NCBI GenBank assembly: GCA_937896265.1
Contig: CALBMD010000355.1
Location: 1 to 7,540 of the forward strand
Origin: an uncultured Pseudomonadota bacterium
GTDB lineage: Bacteria; Bdellovibrionota_B; Oligoflexia; Oligoflexales; Bog-1112
Length of the DNA: 7,540 bases
Direction of reading: 5' to 3'
Below, in pieces: positions 6,978 through 7,540 of the stretch. Position 1 is the stretch's first letter, and every line of letters starts with the position of its first letter. A program made the translations under genes and the position numbers. The notes under the pieces were generated by a model. That model ran no database searches and was not told the DNA's origin. It saw nothing but the letters and a program-made list of their open reading frames with translations.

Positions 6978-7153
6978 TAAAGCCGGTAGTATTTATCAGC
7001 TTGTCATTTAGTCCAGTAGCGCTGGCAGCAGCTGCAGATAGTGTCCCAGAAAATATTCGAGACTTGCATCTGCGCTTTCAAAGCCAAATGCAGCATGCTG
7101 AAACAACGGAAGAATGTCCGGCTGCTCATCAAGACAGGTGTGATAAGGCTTAG
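6974..7153 (+). CDS. small secreted protein, unknown function
   Basis: A 59-residue protein. ATG at 6974 overlaps the stop of the binding-protein gene (ATGA), with AAGAGC a few bases upstream as a weak ribosome binding site. An in-frame ATG at 6944 would add ten hydrophilic residues (MEEKKSKSSS) before the signal peptide and is less likely. Residues 1-21 form a Sec signal peptide (MIKPVVFISLSFSPVALAAA), with cleavage likely in the alanine run. The mature chain, about 38 residues, is charged, ends with two cysteines (EECPAAHQDRCDKA) and has several histidines. The cysteines could form a disulfide or bind a metal. No family recognised. Probably co-transcribed with its neighbours on both sides, four bases before the next start. 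Confidence 0.6.
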   Translation: MIKPVVFISLSFSPVALAAAADSVPENIRDLHLRFQSQMQHAETTEECPAAHQDRCDKA

Positions 7154-7157
7154 ATCG

Positions 7158-7540
7158 ATGAATAAATTAATCGATCCTGGGATTCCTGAGTTTTATCAGG
7201 CCCTTCTCTGCGATAAATACCCTCACATCAGCGACTCAAACCTGACTTGTATGGTTAATGAAATCCTCAAGTTTTTCCATATGGCAGCGGCAACAGAGAG
7301 ATCTTTTAGCTATCCAATCTCAGCGCTGCTTGATGATATTGTGCATTTATTTATTTTGCAGACAAAAATTTATACTGATTTTTGTGCGAGATTTCGCCAG
7401 GGTTGGCGGTTAGAACATGTGTCTAATTTGTCATACATGAAAAAAGACCCCAGGCAAACTAGAAATGAAACATTGTCCTGGATGGCTTCTTATGTCGAGA
7501 ATTTTGGGCCTTTTACTCTTGAAACTCTCCCTCATTGGCC
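7158..7540 (+). CDS. unknown protein, incomplete at right edge
   Basis: ATG at 7158, preceded by TAAGG at 7144-7148, opens a frame that continues to the end of the window: 127 complete codons, C-terminus missing. There is no signal peptide. The central segment ALLDDIVHLFILQTKIYTDF at 56-75, followed by C76, has a pattern of D, H, F-I-L, T, Y and F-C. From memory, this resembles a family of small uncharacterised bacterial proteins with D-x-x-W-H-x-F-I-L-x-T-x-x-Y-x-x-F-C, here with V62 in place of W; I cannot verify this. Further on, LSWMASYVENFGPF (106-119) is aromatic-rich. The start is four bases after the stop of the small secreted protein, so an operon is likely. Function unknown. Confidence 0.7.
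   Translation, partial: MNKLIDPGIPEFYQALLCDKYPHISDSNLTCMVNEILKFFHMAAATERSFSYPISALLDDIVHLFILQTKIYTDFCARFRQGWRLEHVSNLSYMKKDPRQTRNETLSWMASYVENFGPFTLETLPHW

Overview
The window looks like chromosomal DNA of a motile Gram-negative bacterium of moderate to low GC. It carries a flagellin, a chemoreceptor-like protein and a secreted periplasmic-type solute-binding protein. The divergent flagellin and the orphan binding protein would fit a delta-proteobacterial or Bdellovibrionota/Oligoflexia-type organism. That placement is only an impression from protein style; no taxonomic marker is present. There is no rRNA, tRNA, transposase, phage gene or CRISPR array.

Layout, left to right. Positions 1-67 hold a degenerating 22-bp tandem repeat, followed by a gene-free leader. 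A small membrane protein on the + strand (257-460) converges on a class I SAM-dependent methyltransferase on the - strand (475-1137 or 1149). After a 185-200 bp gap comes the most coherent unit, a + strand pair. It consists of a membrane-anchored methyl-accepting-chemotaxis-type signalling protein with no recognisable sensor domain (1335-2939) and a compact flagellin (2929-3855). Their reading frames overlap by 11 bases, so the two are probably translationally coupled.

On the - strand, 5423-3990 is a single unrecognised gene of about 477 codons, now split into three frames by two opposite one-base shifts. It appears as three short open frames but is best read as one broken gene, unless the indels are sequencing errors.

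Divergent from it, separated by only 42 bases, a + strand cluster begins. It contains a family 5 (oligopeptide/nickel type) extracellular solute-binding protein (5466-6977), a 59-residue secreted small protein whose ATG overlaps the upstream stop (6974-7153), and a gene that runs off the right edge (7158 onward). The tight spacing suggests one operon. No ABC permease or ATPase is visible, so the binding protein is an orphan within this view.

The best candidates for something undescribed are the coupled chemoreceptor-flagellin pair and the binding protein/small secreted protein/unknown protein cluster. Neither can be assigned a function beyond family membership from sequence reading alone.
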